Shown here: positions 14,283 through 22,466 of the stretch, one piece after another
How positions within the stretch are numbered: the first letter of the stretch is position 1
Layout of the letters: each line of letters starts with the position of its first letter
Position numbers and translations under genes: made by a program
The notes under the pieces: generated by a model
Database searches by the model: none
What the model saw: the letters and a program-made list of their open reading frames with translations, nothing else
What the model was told of the DNA's origin: nothing
Assembly (NCBI GenBank): GCA_903927415.1
Contig: CAIYMZ010000167.1
Coordinates: 1 to 23,587, forward strand
Origin: an uncultured Alphaproteobacteria bacterium
GTDB lineage: Bacteria > Pseudomonadota > Alphaproteobacteria > Rickettsiales > UBA1997
Direction of reading: 5' to 3'
DNA length: 23,587 nucleotides

Positions 14283-15050
14283 TCAGAGTGCCTTTTTCCC
14301 CGGTAATCTTGCAAAAATTGGATCAGTAATTTTAGTCGAGAGTAGTGCGGAAAGCCATACTACGAAATAGAGCGGAAAAGGAAAAGCGATCCGTGATTTA
14401 TTTTTTCCGAGATCGCGCTTGATGATCGTGGCGCATTTTTCTACCGACATTAAAAATGGCATCGGAAATTCATTTACGTCGGTCATTGGAGTTTTGATGT
14501 AGCCGGGGCAAATCACGCTTACTTCTATTCCAAGTGGTGCTAAATTTCCACGTAGAGCTTCTCCATAAACTCGAACCGCGGCTTTACTGCCGGAATATGC
14601 CGGAGAACTTGGTAAGCCGCGAAATCCAGCGAGAGATGAAATCATGGCCAATTGACCTTTTTTTCTAATTTTCATTTTGTCAATTGCGGGAGAAATCAAA
14701 TTTAAAACCCCGTTCAAATTGGTAGAAAAAATTTTTTTAATTTGCGCGAAAGATTCTGGTCCGCCGGCTGTTCCTGCAGAAATTCCGGCATTGGCAATTA
14801 CCAAATCGAGTGCGAAATTTTTTTCGATTTTTTCGATGTAATTTTTAACCGCTGATTCATCGCAAATGTCTAGAATTTCGCAGTAAACATTTGCTTTTAA
14901 ATGTTCGCATAAAGATTTTGTTTCCAGTAACTTTTCTAAATTTCGACCGCACAAAAATAAATTTGTATCAGCATCGGAATAAGCAATTGCAAGGGCGCGA
15001 CCAATTCCACTACTAGCCCCGCTAATTAAAATATTTTTTGGATTTTTCAT
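14283..15050 (-). CDS. Short-chain dehydrogenase/reductase (classical SDR)
   Basis: This 255-residue NAD(P)-dependent oxidoreductase has the cofactor motif SGASSGIG (10-17), NAG (87-89), catalytic Ser in MISSLAG (138-139), and YxxxK at Y152/K156. The CPGYIKTPM segment follows the active site. A hydrophobic C-terminal stretch (FPFPLYFVVWLSALLS) suggests membrane association, as in some SDRs acting on lipids. The substrate is unknown; DltE-like or short-chain acyl substrates are possible but unproven. The ATG overlaps the tmk ATG on the opposite strand (CATG), so there is no space between the divergent genes. It ends at the shared terminator with rplY. Confidence 0.9.
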   Translation of the reverse strand: MKNPKNILISGASSGIGRALAIAYSDADTNLFLCGRNLEKLLETKSLCEHLKANVYCEILDICDESAVKNYIEKIEKNFALDLVIANAGISAGTAGGPESFAQIKKIFSTNLNGVLNLISPAIDKMKIRKKGQLAMISSLAGFRGLPSSPAYSGSKAAVRVYGEALRGNLAPLGIEVSVICPGYIKTPMTDVNEFPMPFLMSVEKCATIIKRDLGKNKSRIAFPFPLYFVVWLSALLSTKITDPIFARLPGKKAL

Positions 15051-15651
15051 GAAATTTATCAGTTTCGAAGGGATTGAAGGTTGTGGAAAATCGACTCAGG
15101 CAAAAAAATTGCACGAGTTTTTTTTAGCGCAAAAACGCGACGTGATTTTAACTCGTGAACCTGGTGGAACTTTGGCGGGAGAAAAAATTCGTGAAATTTT
15201 AATTGATGAAAAAATTGAAAAACTTTGTGCCAAAACCGAACTTTTTCTAAATTTTGCGGCGCGTTTGGAGCATGTGGAAAAGCTGATAAAACCCGCACTT
15301 GCGGCAGGAAAAATAATAATTTCCGATCGCTTTTTTGACTCAACTTATGCTTACCAAGGCAGCGCTTTTGGCATCGAAAAAAATTTGATCGATGAAGTAA
15401 AGAAGATCACCATCGGAGATTTTGTGCCCGACATAACTTTTTTAATTGATGTGCCGGTAGAGATAGCATTTGCAAGAATTGATGGCAGGGCTGGAAATAA
15501 TCGTTATGAAAAATTGGGTCGTGATTTTCATCAAAAAGTTCGCGATGGATTTTTGAGTTTGGCTACCAAAAATCCGCGCATCCAAATCATCGACGGCACT
15601 AAAACTCCGCAAAAAATTTTCGAAGAAATCCTCTCCTTAACCTCAAAATAA
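15049..15651 (+). CDS. tmk: Thymidylate kinase
   Basis: This 200-residue enzyme phosphorylates dTMP to dTDP. The P-loop EGIEGCGKST (7-16), the DRFFDSTYAYQG substrate motif (93-104), REPGGT (36-41) and the lid with DGRAGNNRYE are all present. The start is well fixed because MKFISFEGIEG is the standard N-terminus. No Shine-Dalgarno sequence is seen; a TAAAAT 17 bases before the ATG (15027-15032) could be a -10 box with a very short leader, inside the SDR coding region. mdh follows after five bases and is probably co-transcribed. Confidence 0.96.
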   Translation: MKFISFEGIEGCGKSTQAKKLHEFFLAQKRDVILTREPGGTLAGEKIREILIDEKIEKLCAKTELFLNFAARLEHVEKLIKPALAAGKIIISDRFFDSTYAYQGSAFGIEKNLIDEVKKITIGDFVPDITFLIDVPVEIAFARIDGRAGNNRYEKLGRDFHQKVRDGFLSLATKNPRIQIIDGTKTPQKIFEEILSLTSK

Positions 15652-15656
15652 ATTTT

Positions 15657-16604
15657 ATGAAAAAAAGAAATAAAATCGCATTAATCGGTGCTGGAAATAT
15701 TGGTGGAACCCTGGCGCATCTGGCCGGATTAAAAAATCTCGGTGACGTTGTAATGTTCGACGTAGTTGACGGAGTAGCCAAGGGTAAGGCTTTGGACATT
15801 GAACAATCTTCTGTCGTTGAAAATTACGACGCCAATTTGAGCGGCACTAACAACTACGAAGACATTGCCGGAAGTGACGTAATCATTGTCACCGCAGGCA
15901 TTGCGCGTAAACCCGGGATGAGTCGTGACGACTTAATGGCGACCAATGTCGGCATCATCAAATCGGTTGCAGAAGGAATTAAAAAACACGCGCCAGACGC
16001 GTTCGTAATCGTCATTACTAATCCGCTCGATGCCATGGTTTACGTTATGCAAAAAGTTTCAGGATTGCCGGCGAATAAAGTGGTGGGAATGGCTGGTGTG
16101 CTTGACTCTTCGCGCATGTCACTTTTTTTGGCACGTGAATTTAATGTCTCAGTCGAAGATGTTCATGCCTGCGTTTTGGGTGGTCACGGTGACACAATGG
16201 TGCCACTAATTCGCTATTCTTCAATTGCTGGCGTGCCAATTCCTGACTTGCTTGCGATGGGCTTAAGCAGTCAAGAAAAAATCGATGCAATTGTGCAACG
16301 CACTCGTGACGGCGGCGCCGAAATCGTCAAACTTTTGGGCACAGGTTCGGCCTTTTACGCACCAGCTACATCTGCTATTGCCATGGCTGAAAGTTATCTA
16401 TTTGACAAAAGAAAAGTGTTGCCAGTAGCGGCAAATCTAAATGGTGAATATGGCGTGAATGGGCTTTATATCGGCGTTCCGGCAGTGATCGGCAAAAACG
16501 GTGTCGAAAAAATTCTTGAAATAAAATTGAACGCGCAAGAAGCGGAGATGTTTGGTAAATCGGTTGCGGCAGTGAAGGCATTGATTGCAGAGACAAAGTT
16601 GTAA
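15657..16604 (+). CDS. mdh: Malate dehydrogenase (LDH-like type)
   Basis: This 315-residue NAD-dependent enzyme of the TCA cycle interconverts malate and oxaloacetate. It has a Rossmann fold with GAGNIG (11-16). The substrate loop GIARKPGMSRDDL holds R84 and R90, identifying malate over lactate as substrate. D150 and R153 are in GVLDSSR, and the catalytic H177 is in GGHGD. The length and motifs are those of the alphaproteobacterial LDH-like MDH. It follows tmk by five bases. sucCD genes, common neighbours of mdh, are not in the window; ftsI lies 38 bases downstream. Confidence 0.97.
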   Translation: MKKRNKIALIGAGNIGGTLAHLAGLKNLGDVVMFDVVDGVAKGKALDIEQSSVVENYDANLSGTNNYEDIAGSDVIIVTAGIARKPGMSRDDLMATNVGIIKSVAEGIKKHAPDAFVIVITNPLDAMVYVMQKVSGLPANKVVGMAGVLDSSRMSLFLAREFNVSVEDVHACVLGGHGDTMVPLIRYSSIAGVPIPDLLAMGLSSQEKIDAIVQRTRDGGAEIVKLLGTGSAFYAPATSAIAMAESYLFDKRKVLPVAANLNGEYGVNGLYIGVPAVIGKNGVEKILEIKLNAQEAEMFGKSVAAVKALIAETKL

Positions 16605-16642
16605 AAAGATCATAGGCCTAAAAGCCATACAACTCTGATTAA

Positions 16643-18241
16643 ATGGCCAATATTGAAATCAAAAAATCCAGGCTTGCTCTTCTTTACTTTTGCATAATCG
16701 CGGCTTTTTTTACGATTATTCTGCGCATGGTTTTTATCGTGGCGATGGGCGATAAAGTAAAAATTAGTGGCATTTACGATCTGCGCAAAGCCAGTAAACG
16801 CGCTAATATTCTTGATCGTAATGATGTTCTTGTAGCGACGGATCTCAAAACAAAATCACTTTATGTTAGCTCGGTTTTAGTAAAAAATTCGCAAACAATT
16901 GCGCGTGGGTTATCAGACATTTTTCCCGACCTTTCCTACAATGAAATTCTTAAAAAGATCTCTGACGGCAAACATAGTAAGCAATGGATTCTGATCAGGC
17001 GAAATCTATCTCCATCACAAGTTGATCTGGTGCAAAATTTGCAAATGGCAGGATTGCTTTTTGAAAATGATCGTATTCGTGTTTATCCACAAAAATCGAT
17101 CACTAGTCATTATGTCGGCTATGTTGATTTGGATCGCAAGGGTCTGTCCGGAATTGAGATGCAGTATGATCGTGACTTGGTTGGGGGCGATGATTTGCGA
17201 TTAGCGCTTGATGTGCGTGTGCAGGATATTTTGCATGATGAGCTGATCAACGGCATTGCAGAATTTCATGCTCAGGCCGCTGCTGGTTTGGTGATGGATG
17301 TAAATAGCGGAGAAGTTTTGGCACTCTCATCAATTCCAGAATTTGATCCAAATTTGCAAAATGAAGCTGCCCCTGATCAGCGCTTTAATCGCGTTACTAA
17401 TGGCGTTTATGAGCTAGGTTCGGTGATGAAAATTTTTACCAACACTCTCGCTTTTGAAGAAAATTTGGTGAAGATGAGTGATGTTTACAACGTGCGTGAT
17501 CCGATAAAATACGGGCGTTTCACGATAAAAGACGATCATCCAGTGAAAGATGAAATGACTGTTGCAGAAATTTTTGCTTATTCCTCGAACATCGGAACCG
17601 TAAAAATTTCATCCAAAATTGGCGTTGATAAGCAAAAAGATTTTTTGGAAAAAATTGGATTGTTGAAAAAAGTTGATGCGAAATTTCCGGGTTTAGGTCG
17701 ACCTATTTTTCCACGAATCTGGCGTGAAATAAATCTCTACACCATCTCATACGGACATGGCATTGCTATTACACCGCTACATTTAGCAAGCTCTGTTGCA
17801 GCGATTGTGAATGGTGGAATTCTGCACAACCCATCTTTTTTGAAACTCGAAAAACAACCGGAAGGCAGAAGGGTGATCAAAGAATCTACGTCGGAAATAA
17901 TGCGAGTGATGTTGCGTAAAGTTGCGGTTGAAGGCACGGGAAAAAATGCTAATATCGAAGGTTATGAAGTTGGCGGCAAAACTGGAACCGCGGAACGCGC
18001 CGAATATGGCGGTTATAACGAACGTCAAACAATGGCTTCATTCGTGGCAGTCTTCCCAATTTCAAAACCGAAATATTTGGTTTACGTAATTTTTGATCGC
18101 CCGAATTCCGCCTTCAACACGGGAGGAATGGTGGCTGCGCCAGTTGCTGGAAAAGTTGTGAGAAATATTGCGCCGCTGCTTGGGGTGAGGCCAATTTCAA
18201 ATGCGACGAATTTGCCGGCGGTTACGAAGGTTACGAATTGA
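16643..18241 (+). CDS. ftsI: Septal peptidoglycan transpeptidase FtsI (PBP3)
   Basis: This 532-residue class B penicillin-binding protein has a single N-terminal membrane anchor (about 11-34), a pedestal/dimer domain (about 50-190) and a transpeptidase domain with the three active-site motifs: SVMK (S260-K263), SSN (314-316) and KTG (446-448). It cross-links peptidoglycan at the division septum. The anchor, the length and the motif spacing favour FtsI over the elongation enzyme MrdA, which usually is longer. It does not lie in the usual dcw cluster: mdh is upstream and trmL converges downstream. Confidence 0.92.
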   Translation: MANIEIKKSRLALLYFCIIAAFFTIILRMVFIVAMGDKVKISGIYDLRKASKRANILDRNDVLVATDLKTKSLYVSSVLVKNSQTIARGLSDIFPDLSYNEILKKISDGKHSKQWILIRRNLSPSQVDLVQNLQMAGLLFENDRIRVYPQKSITSHYVGYVDLDRKGLSGIEMQYDRDLVGGDDLRLALDVRVQDILHDELINGIAEFHAQAAAGLVMDVNSGEVLALSSIPEFDPNLQNEAAPDQRFNRVTNGVYELGSVMKIFTNTLAFEENLVKMSDVYNVRDPIKYGRFTIKDDHPVKDEMTVAEIFAYSSNIGTVKISSKIGVDKQKDFLEKIGLLKKVDAKFPGLGRPIFPRIWREINLYTISYGHGIAITPLHLASSVAAIVNGGILHNPSFLKLEKQPEGRRVIKESTSEIMRVMLRKVAVEGTGKNANIEGYEVGGKTGTAERAEYGGYNERQTMASFVAVFPISKPKYLVYVIFDRPNSAFNTGGMVAAPVAGKVVRNIAPLLGVRPISNATNLPAVTKVTN

Positions 18242-18408
18242 TTTTTTACGAAATTACACATCCGCATCCAACTCCTCTTCCTCTTTCCTCCGCCTCCACA
18301 TTTTGAACAACAACACTCGGAATTCTGTTCCCACAAATCGCTCGCAGCATTCGCAAATTAAGAGCGGTCCCGCTTCTCTCAGCATGACACTGATCGATGT
18401 GTTAAATG

Positions 18409-18858
18409 CTAAATTCCCCTCTCGCTCGAAGCCAAAATAATTCCGCAAGAAACCGCTACATTCAAAGACCTCGCTCCATTTTGCATTGGGATAAAAATTT
18501 TGTGATGAGCTTTTGCAGCCACGTCTTCCGGCACTCCAGCGCTTTCACGTCCAAACATTATCGCATCATTTTTTTGAAATTTGAATTTGCGATAATCGAC
18601 ACTTCCTTTTGTCGAAGCCAAAATTAAGCGCTGATTTTTTGCTAAAATTTCATCGTGAAAAAAATTTTCAAAAGAGTCGTGACGAAAAATTTTTGCTTGA
18701 TGAAAATAATCCAAAGCAGATTTTTTTATGCGTTGCATATCCAGTGGAAAACCGCAGGGCTCAATGATGTGCAGCTCTGTATCAAAGCAAACGCAAGTTC
18801 GAATTATTGTGCCAACATTTCCTGCGATGTCGGGCTGAAATAAAATAATTTTCGTCAT
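18409..18858 (-). CDS. trmL: tRNA (cytidine/uridine-2'-O-)-methyltransferase TrmL
   Basis: This 149-residue SPOUT methylase modifies the wobble ribose of tRNA-Leu anticodons. It shows the family's N-terminal ILFQPDIAGNVGTIIRTC, IIEPCGFPLD, the FGRESAGVPEDV motif and the knot segment IPMQNGARSLNVAVSCGI. The frame extends to a TTG at 18879, but the ATG at 18858 fits the usual MTKIILFQPD-type start and has AGAGAA a few bases upstream. The C-terminus is short, ending ASSERGI in place of the usual helix with EALRQ, so the last turn may be degenerate. It converges on ftsI across 167 bases that contain no clear gene. Confidence 0.92.
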   Translation of the reverse strand: MTKIILFQPDIAGNVGTIIRTCVCFDTELHIIEPCGFPLDMQRIKKSALDYFHQAKIFRHDSFENFFHDEILAKNQRLILASTKGSVDYRKFKFQKNDAIMFGRESAGVPEDVAAKAHHKIFIPMQNGARSLNVAVSCGIILASSERGI

Positions 18859-18987
18859 AAAATTCTCTAATTTGCACAATCAAAATTGAATAAAAATTTT
18901 TTCTTCATTTCTTAAATCGCTTTAATTAAAACGCATTTTTCCGAAAAATCTTCAATTCCAAAACTCCTTAACTCTCCTACAGAATCA

Positions 18988-19326
18988 ATGACAGAAGCAG
19001 TCTCGATAATTTTTATTTGCAAAGGAGAAAAAAAAGAATTTCAGGTTCCGCTAGGCACCACAGTTCTCGAAGCCGCTCACAATAACAACATCGATTTAGA
19101 AGGCGCGTGTGAAGGCTCTCTTGCTTGCTCCACCTGTCACGTGATTGTTGAAAAAAAATTTTACGACATGCTTGAAACGCCGAGCGAGGATGAAGAAGAC
19201 ATGCTTGATTTGGCTTTCGGTTTAACTCCAACTTCTAGACTCGGTTGTCAAATTGTGATGACGAAAGAGCTAGACGGACTAACTCTCGTCGTTCCAGATG
19301 AGACACGAAATGTTTCCATCAATTAA
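18988..19326 (+). CDS. fdx: 2Fe-2S ferredoxin, adrenodoxin/Isc type
   Basis: This 112-residue electron carrier has the cluster ligands C41, C47, C50 and C87 in the pattern CX5CX2C...C. The SEDEEDMLDLAFGLTPTSRLGCQI segment is typical of adrenodoxin-like ferredoxins. It would donate electrons to iron-sulfur assembly or P450-like enzymes. The usual hscBA/isc neighbours are absent. No ribosome-binding site is evident. It diverges from trmL and is followed at 18 bases by the membrane-tethered protein, so the two could share a transcript. Confidence 0.95.
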   Translation: MTEAVSIIFICKGEKKEFQVPLGTTVLEAAHNNNIDLEGACEGSLACSTCHVIVEKKFYDMLETPSEDEEDMLDLAFGLTPTSRLGCQIVMTKELDGLTLVVPDETRNVSIN

Positions 19327-19344
19327 ATTAAATTTAACCTCGCT

Positions 19345-20742
19345 ATGGGCAAAAATATCATAATAAAACTAGTCATCCTTTTAGTTGTATCAGCTTTGGT
19401 ATACAGCGTTTACTGGTTCTTTAAGGTTGGCCAAGTTGAAAAACAGGTGAATAAATTTATCAACGAAAATGCTGCCCATGTTTCTGTCGGAGAAGTTGCA
19501 ATTTCTGGATTTCCCTTGTCACAAAAAATCACAATCAAAGATTTAAAATTTACAATTCCAAATTCGGTTTTGAACAAGAGACAAGTGATTGTAAAACATC
19601 TTGAAGCCAAGGCGGGGATTTTTGCATCTGATTTTTCTATTACTTTGGTGGAGCCAGTGTCAGTGCAAGATATCGACAATAACTCTGCTACCGTTGAATT
19701 CAGTAAAGACCCAGAAATTACAGTTTCGTTTTTTGATGGCAGAATCGCTAAATTCAATTACCAGGACCTTGGTTACAGAATTTTAGATGCAGAAAAAAAT
19801 GTTATTTATGCCGCAAGTAGCTCAGTTATCGCCGTGGAATCTGTTGTTGGAGAAGGAGATAAAATTGTCACAAAAATTACTGCCAATGTGAAAGACATCG
19901 AAGGCTTTGATGTTCTAGACATTTACAAAAATGCTTTTGAGAAAAAAGTTATGGAAGGTATTAAAACCGGCGAGATCTCGATTGGATCTGCTGCGGACGC
20001 TTCAATTCCATCTCAACTAGCAGATCAATCTGCGCCAGCAACCCCTCCAGTTACCAATGTTGCTCCGGTTACAGCTCTTGCTGTTGATCAAACTGTCACT
20101 AGTACCGCTTCAACAATTCAACCAGATGTTGCAACTGTTGCAAATACAACTGATGCAACAAAGCCAGAAGAATTAACGGCTGCTGCAGATAAAACCGTCG
20201 TTAAAAATAATTTTATGATGGATATCGAATATGCGCTGACTCCAATTCAGGGTGAGCAACAAGCGCAAATTCCTACCGATCCGACTCAAATTCAAGAGTC
20301 TCCGTTGCAGTACAGCAAGGTTATAAAAATCAATGTCTTAGAATTTTCCAATCCGCTTTACAAAATTATTGTTAATGGTGAAGCCAACATATTCCTCGAC
20401 GATAACACGCCGTCTGGTTCGATAGCGGTAAAAGTAGAAAAAATTGATACATTAATCAGCTACATTGCGACTGGTTTTGTTCAAATGGTGGAGCAAAAAA
20501 AGTTACCAGTAGTGTCCGAAGTGCAATCAACAGACCTAGCTGCTAACGGGTTAGTAGCAGAAGATTCCTACCAAGTTTTTTTGAAAAGATTTGCGGATAA
20601 TTTGAACCCAGTTGCAAAAGAATTGGCTGCTAAAAATGCGGTTAGTAAAGAGGAAATAGCAGAGTTTGATGTTCGGAGAGAAAAAAATCTCGAATTTTTA
20701 ATTAACGAAACTTCTATCCGTGAAATTCTAGGAAAGTTCTAG
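19345..20742 (+). CDS. Membrane-tethered periplasmic protein, probably DUF2125-like
   Basis: This is a 465-residue protein with one N-terminal membrane segment (about 5-27), then a region rich in beta strands. The stretch from VGEVAISGFPLSQKITIKD to residue 120 resembles alphaproteobacterial DUF2125 proteins, which look distantly AsmA-like. Residues about 225-285 form a low-complexity Ala/Thr/Pro/Val linker, and a second folded part (about 285-465) follows. It is probably anchored in the inner membrane with the bulk in the periplasm. A role in the envelope is possible but not shown. Its stop overlaps the prmC GTG by one base, linking the two in translation. Confidence 0.6.
   Translation: MGKNIIIKLVILLVVSALVYSVYWFFKVGQVEKQVNKFINENAAHVSVGEVAISGFPLSQKITIKDLKFTIPNSVLNKRQVIVKHLEAKAGIFASDFSITLVEPVSVQDIDNNSATVEFSKDPEITVSFFDGRIAKFNYQDLGYRILDAEKNVIYAASSSVIAVESVVGEGDKIVTKITANVKDIEGFDVLDIYKNAFEKKVMEGIKTGEISIGSAADASIPSQLADQSAPATPPVTNVAPVTALAVDQTVTSTASTIQPDVATVANTTDATKPEELTAAADKTVVKNNFMMDIEYALTPIQGEQQAQIPTDPTQIQESPLQYSKVIKINVLEFSNPLYKIIVNGEANIFLDDNTPSGSIAVKVEKIDTLISYIATGFVQMVEQKKLPVVSEVQSTDLAANGLVAEDSYQVFLKRFADNLNPVAKELAAKNAVSKEEIAEFDVRREKNLEFLINETSIREILGKF
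20730..20736 (+). promoter_or_regulatory. Ribosome-binding site supporting the prmC GTG start
   Basis: AGGAAAG lies five bases before the GTG at 20742, within the last codons of the upstream gene. It supports GTG, overlapping the upstream TAG, as the true start. Confidence 0.6.
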
Positions 20743-21602
20743 TGAAGATTTCCGATGCTCTGTTGAAAGCTAGGGCTGATTTGGATGCAGGTGGTGTGAG
20801 TAATGGTAAATTAGATTCTCTAATTTTACTAACTCACACCATTTTTTTTTCGAAAGAACAGGTAATTTTTAATCCAAATTTTGAGTTAAATTTAGAACAG
20901 CAAAAAAGCTTTTTTGATCTAATCTCTCGCAGAGCTAAGCGCGAACCAACATCTCAAATTATTGGTAAAAGAGAATTTTTTGGTGAAGAATTTTTTATTA
21001 GCAAAGATGTTCTTGACCCACGCCCTGATTCAGAAAGCTTGATTGAATTAGTACTAAAAAATTTCCCCAACAAAACTCAAAATTTAAGAATTTTAGAGCT
21101 AGGAGTTGGCTCCGGTTGTTTGATTATAACGTTGCTTAAAACTTACAAAGAAGCCCGTGGAGTTGGTGTCGATATTTCAGATATGGCACTAAAAATCTGT
21201 CAAAAAAATTCTGAAATTCATCGCGTTCAGAATTGTCTGCATTTGCAGAAATCAGATCTTTTTGCGACGATCAATTCATCCGAAAAGTTCGATCTCATCA
21301 TTTCAAATCCGCCATATATCTCATCGCAAGATATCCAAACTTTAGAGCCAGAAGTCAGAGTTTATGAGCCACGAATTGCTCTTGATGGAGGAATCGATGG
21401 TCTTGATTTTTATCGCAAAATTGCTGCTGAAGCAGAAAATTTTCTCGCCAAAAATGGCAAAATGATTTTAGAAATTGGTTTTGGGCAGCGAGAAGCGGTA
21501 GTCGAAATTTTTGCTGCAAAAAAATTTTCTTTTTTGGAATCGAGGCAGGATTTATCTGGCATTGAGCGAATTTTATTTTTTGAAAGAAATGCAAATCATT
21601 AA
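20742..21602 (+). CDS. prmC: Release factor glutamine methyltransferase PrmC
   Basis: This 286-residue enzyme methylates the Gln of the GGQ motif in release factors. The N-terminal helical domain ends at about 80. The PRPDSE motif (93-98) stands for the usual PRPETE. LELGVGSGCL (118-127) binds SAM and NPPY (189-192) is the catalytic motif. The GTG start overlaps the preceding stop (TAGTG) and has AGGAAAG before it. Its end overlaps panC by 14 bases. The common partner prfA is not in the window. Confidence 0.96.
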   Translation: MKISDALLKARADLDAGGVSNGKLDSLILLTHTIFFSKEQVIFNPNFELNLEQQKSFFDLISRRAKREPTSQIIGKREFFGEEFFISKDVLDPRPDSESLIELVLKNFPNKTQNLRILELGVGSGCLIITLLKTYKEARGVGVDISDMALKICQKNSEIHRVQNCLHLQKSDLFATINSSEKFDLIISNPPYISSQDIQTLEPEVRVYEPRIALDGGIDGLDFYRKIAAEAENFLAKNGKMILEIGFGQREAVVEIFAAKKFSFLESRQDLSGIERILFFERNANH

Positions 21603-22425
21603 AACAATTTCACAAATCAGAGCGGAATTAAAAAAAATATCTGACAAAAAAATTGTTTTTATTCCAACGATGGGCGCTTTGCATGAAGGTCATTTGGCCT
21701 TGATAGCAAAGGGTAGGGAGCTTTCTGAAATTGTAGTCGTCAGCATTTTTGTGAATAAAGCGCAGTTCAATGACCCGCAAGATTATGCAAAATATCCGCG
21801 TCAATTTGAACGTGATTTGGAAAAATTAAAAAATTCTGGAGCAACTCATATTTTTCTTCCGAGTGATTCAGAAATTTTTTCAGATGATTTTGCTTTCAAA
21901 ATTATTCCAACAAAATTAACCGATTGCCTTTGCGGAAGCGCTCGCCCCAATCATTTCGATGGGGTTGCCCTAGTCGTTGCTAAATTTTTTAATATTATCA
22001 AACCCGATATTGCAATTTTTGGACAGAAGGATTTTCAGCAGCTTTTGGTCATTAAGAAAATGGTTGAAGATTTGAATTTCGATGTCGAAATTTTTGCTCA
22101 TGAAATAGTCCGTCAGACTAACGGTTTAGCTATGTCATCGCGTAATCAAAGATTGTCAGAAAGTGATCAAAATAAAGCAGCACAAATATTCAAAATATTA
22201 ACAGAAATAAAAAATGAAGTTAAAAATGTTGAAAATTTTGCAGAGATTTTACAAAAAAAATCTCAAAATTTATTACAAAATGGGTTTACAAAAATTGATT
22301 ATTTAGAGATTCGTGATGCAAAAAATTTGCATTTGATCACTAGGTCTGATGCAGGGTTTCGAGCCCGAATCTTTATTGCAGTTTACCTGAGTGGGATTAG
22401 ATTAATCGACAATCTAGAGCTCTAG
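21589..22425 (+). CDS. panC: Pantothenate synthetase
   Basis: This 278-residue enzyme joins pantoate and beta-alanine with ATP to form pantothenate for CoA. PTMGALHEGH (26-35) is the nucleotide-binding HIGH-like motif; GQKDFQQL and MSSRNQRL are also intact. The usual FVNP(x)QF motif reads FVNKAQF. An upstream in-frame ATG at 21511 would add 26 residues encoded within prmC that look unlike PanC, so I chose 21589, which has GAAAG before it and MQIIKTISQIR as a normal N-terminus. panB and panD are not nearby. The stop codon lies in a 14-base perfect palindrome. Confidence 0.96.
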   Translation: MQIIKTISQIRAELKKISDKKIVFIPTMGALHEGHLALIAKGRELSEIVVVSIFVNKAQFNDPQDYAKYPRQFERDLEKLKNSGATHIFLPSDSEIFSDDFAFKIIPTKLTDCLCGSARPNHFDGVALVVAKFFNIIKPDIAIFGQKDFQQLLVIKKMVEDLNFDVEIFAHEIVRQTNGLAMSSRNQRLSESDQNKAAQIFKILTEIKNEVKNVENFAEILQKKSQNLLQNGFTKIDYLEIRDAKNLHLITRSDAGFRARIFIAVYLSGIRLIDNLEL

Positions 22426-22426
22426 A
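22413..22426. repeat. 14-bp perfect palindrome TCTAGAGCTCTAGA at the panC stop
   Basis: The sequence equals its own reverse complement and includes the panC TAG stop. No T-tract follows, so it is not a standard terminator. It may be chance or a binding site. Confidence 0.4.
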
Positions 22427-22466
22427 AACAACTGGTTCCGTGCCAAATTAATTATACACTTTAACC

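Noticed and set aside
18363..18374. Short inverted repeat AGCGGTCCCGCT between ftsI and trmL
   Set aside because: The stem is only 5 bp with a two-base loop and no T-tract, so neither a terminator nor an element can be claimed.
18254..18448. Small minus-strand frame (up to 64 codons, or 43 from the ATG at 18385) with a CECC cluster after trmL
   Set aside because: It overlaps the trmL end, has no ribosome site and no recognised family. The acidic/basic composition could be chance; kept as an unproven possibility only.
21511..21588. Upstream start of panC at 21511
   Set aside because: The added residues lie wholly inside prmC and do not look like PanC; the ATG at 21589 gives the normal length and N-terminus.
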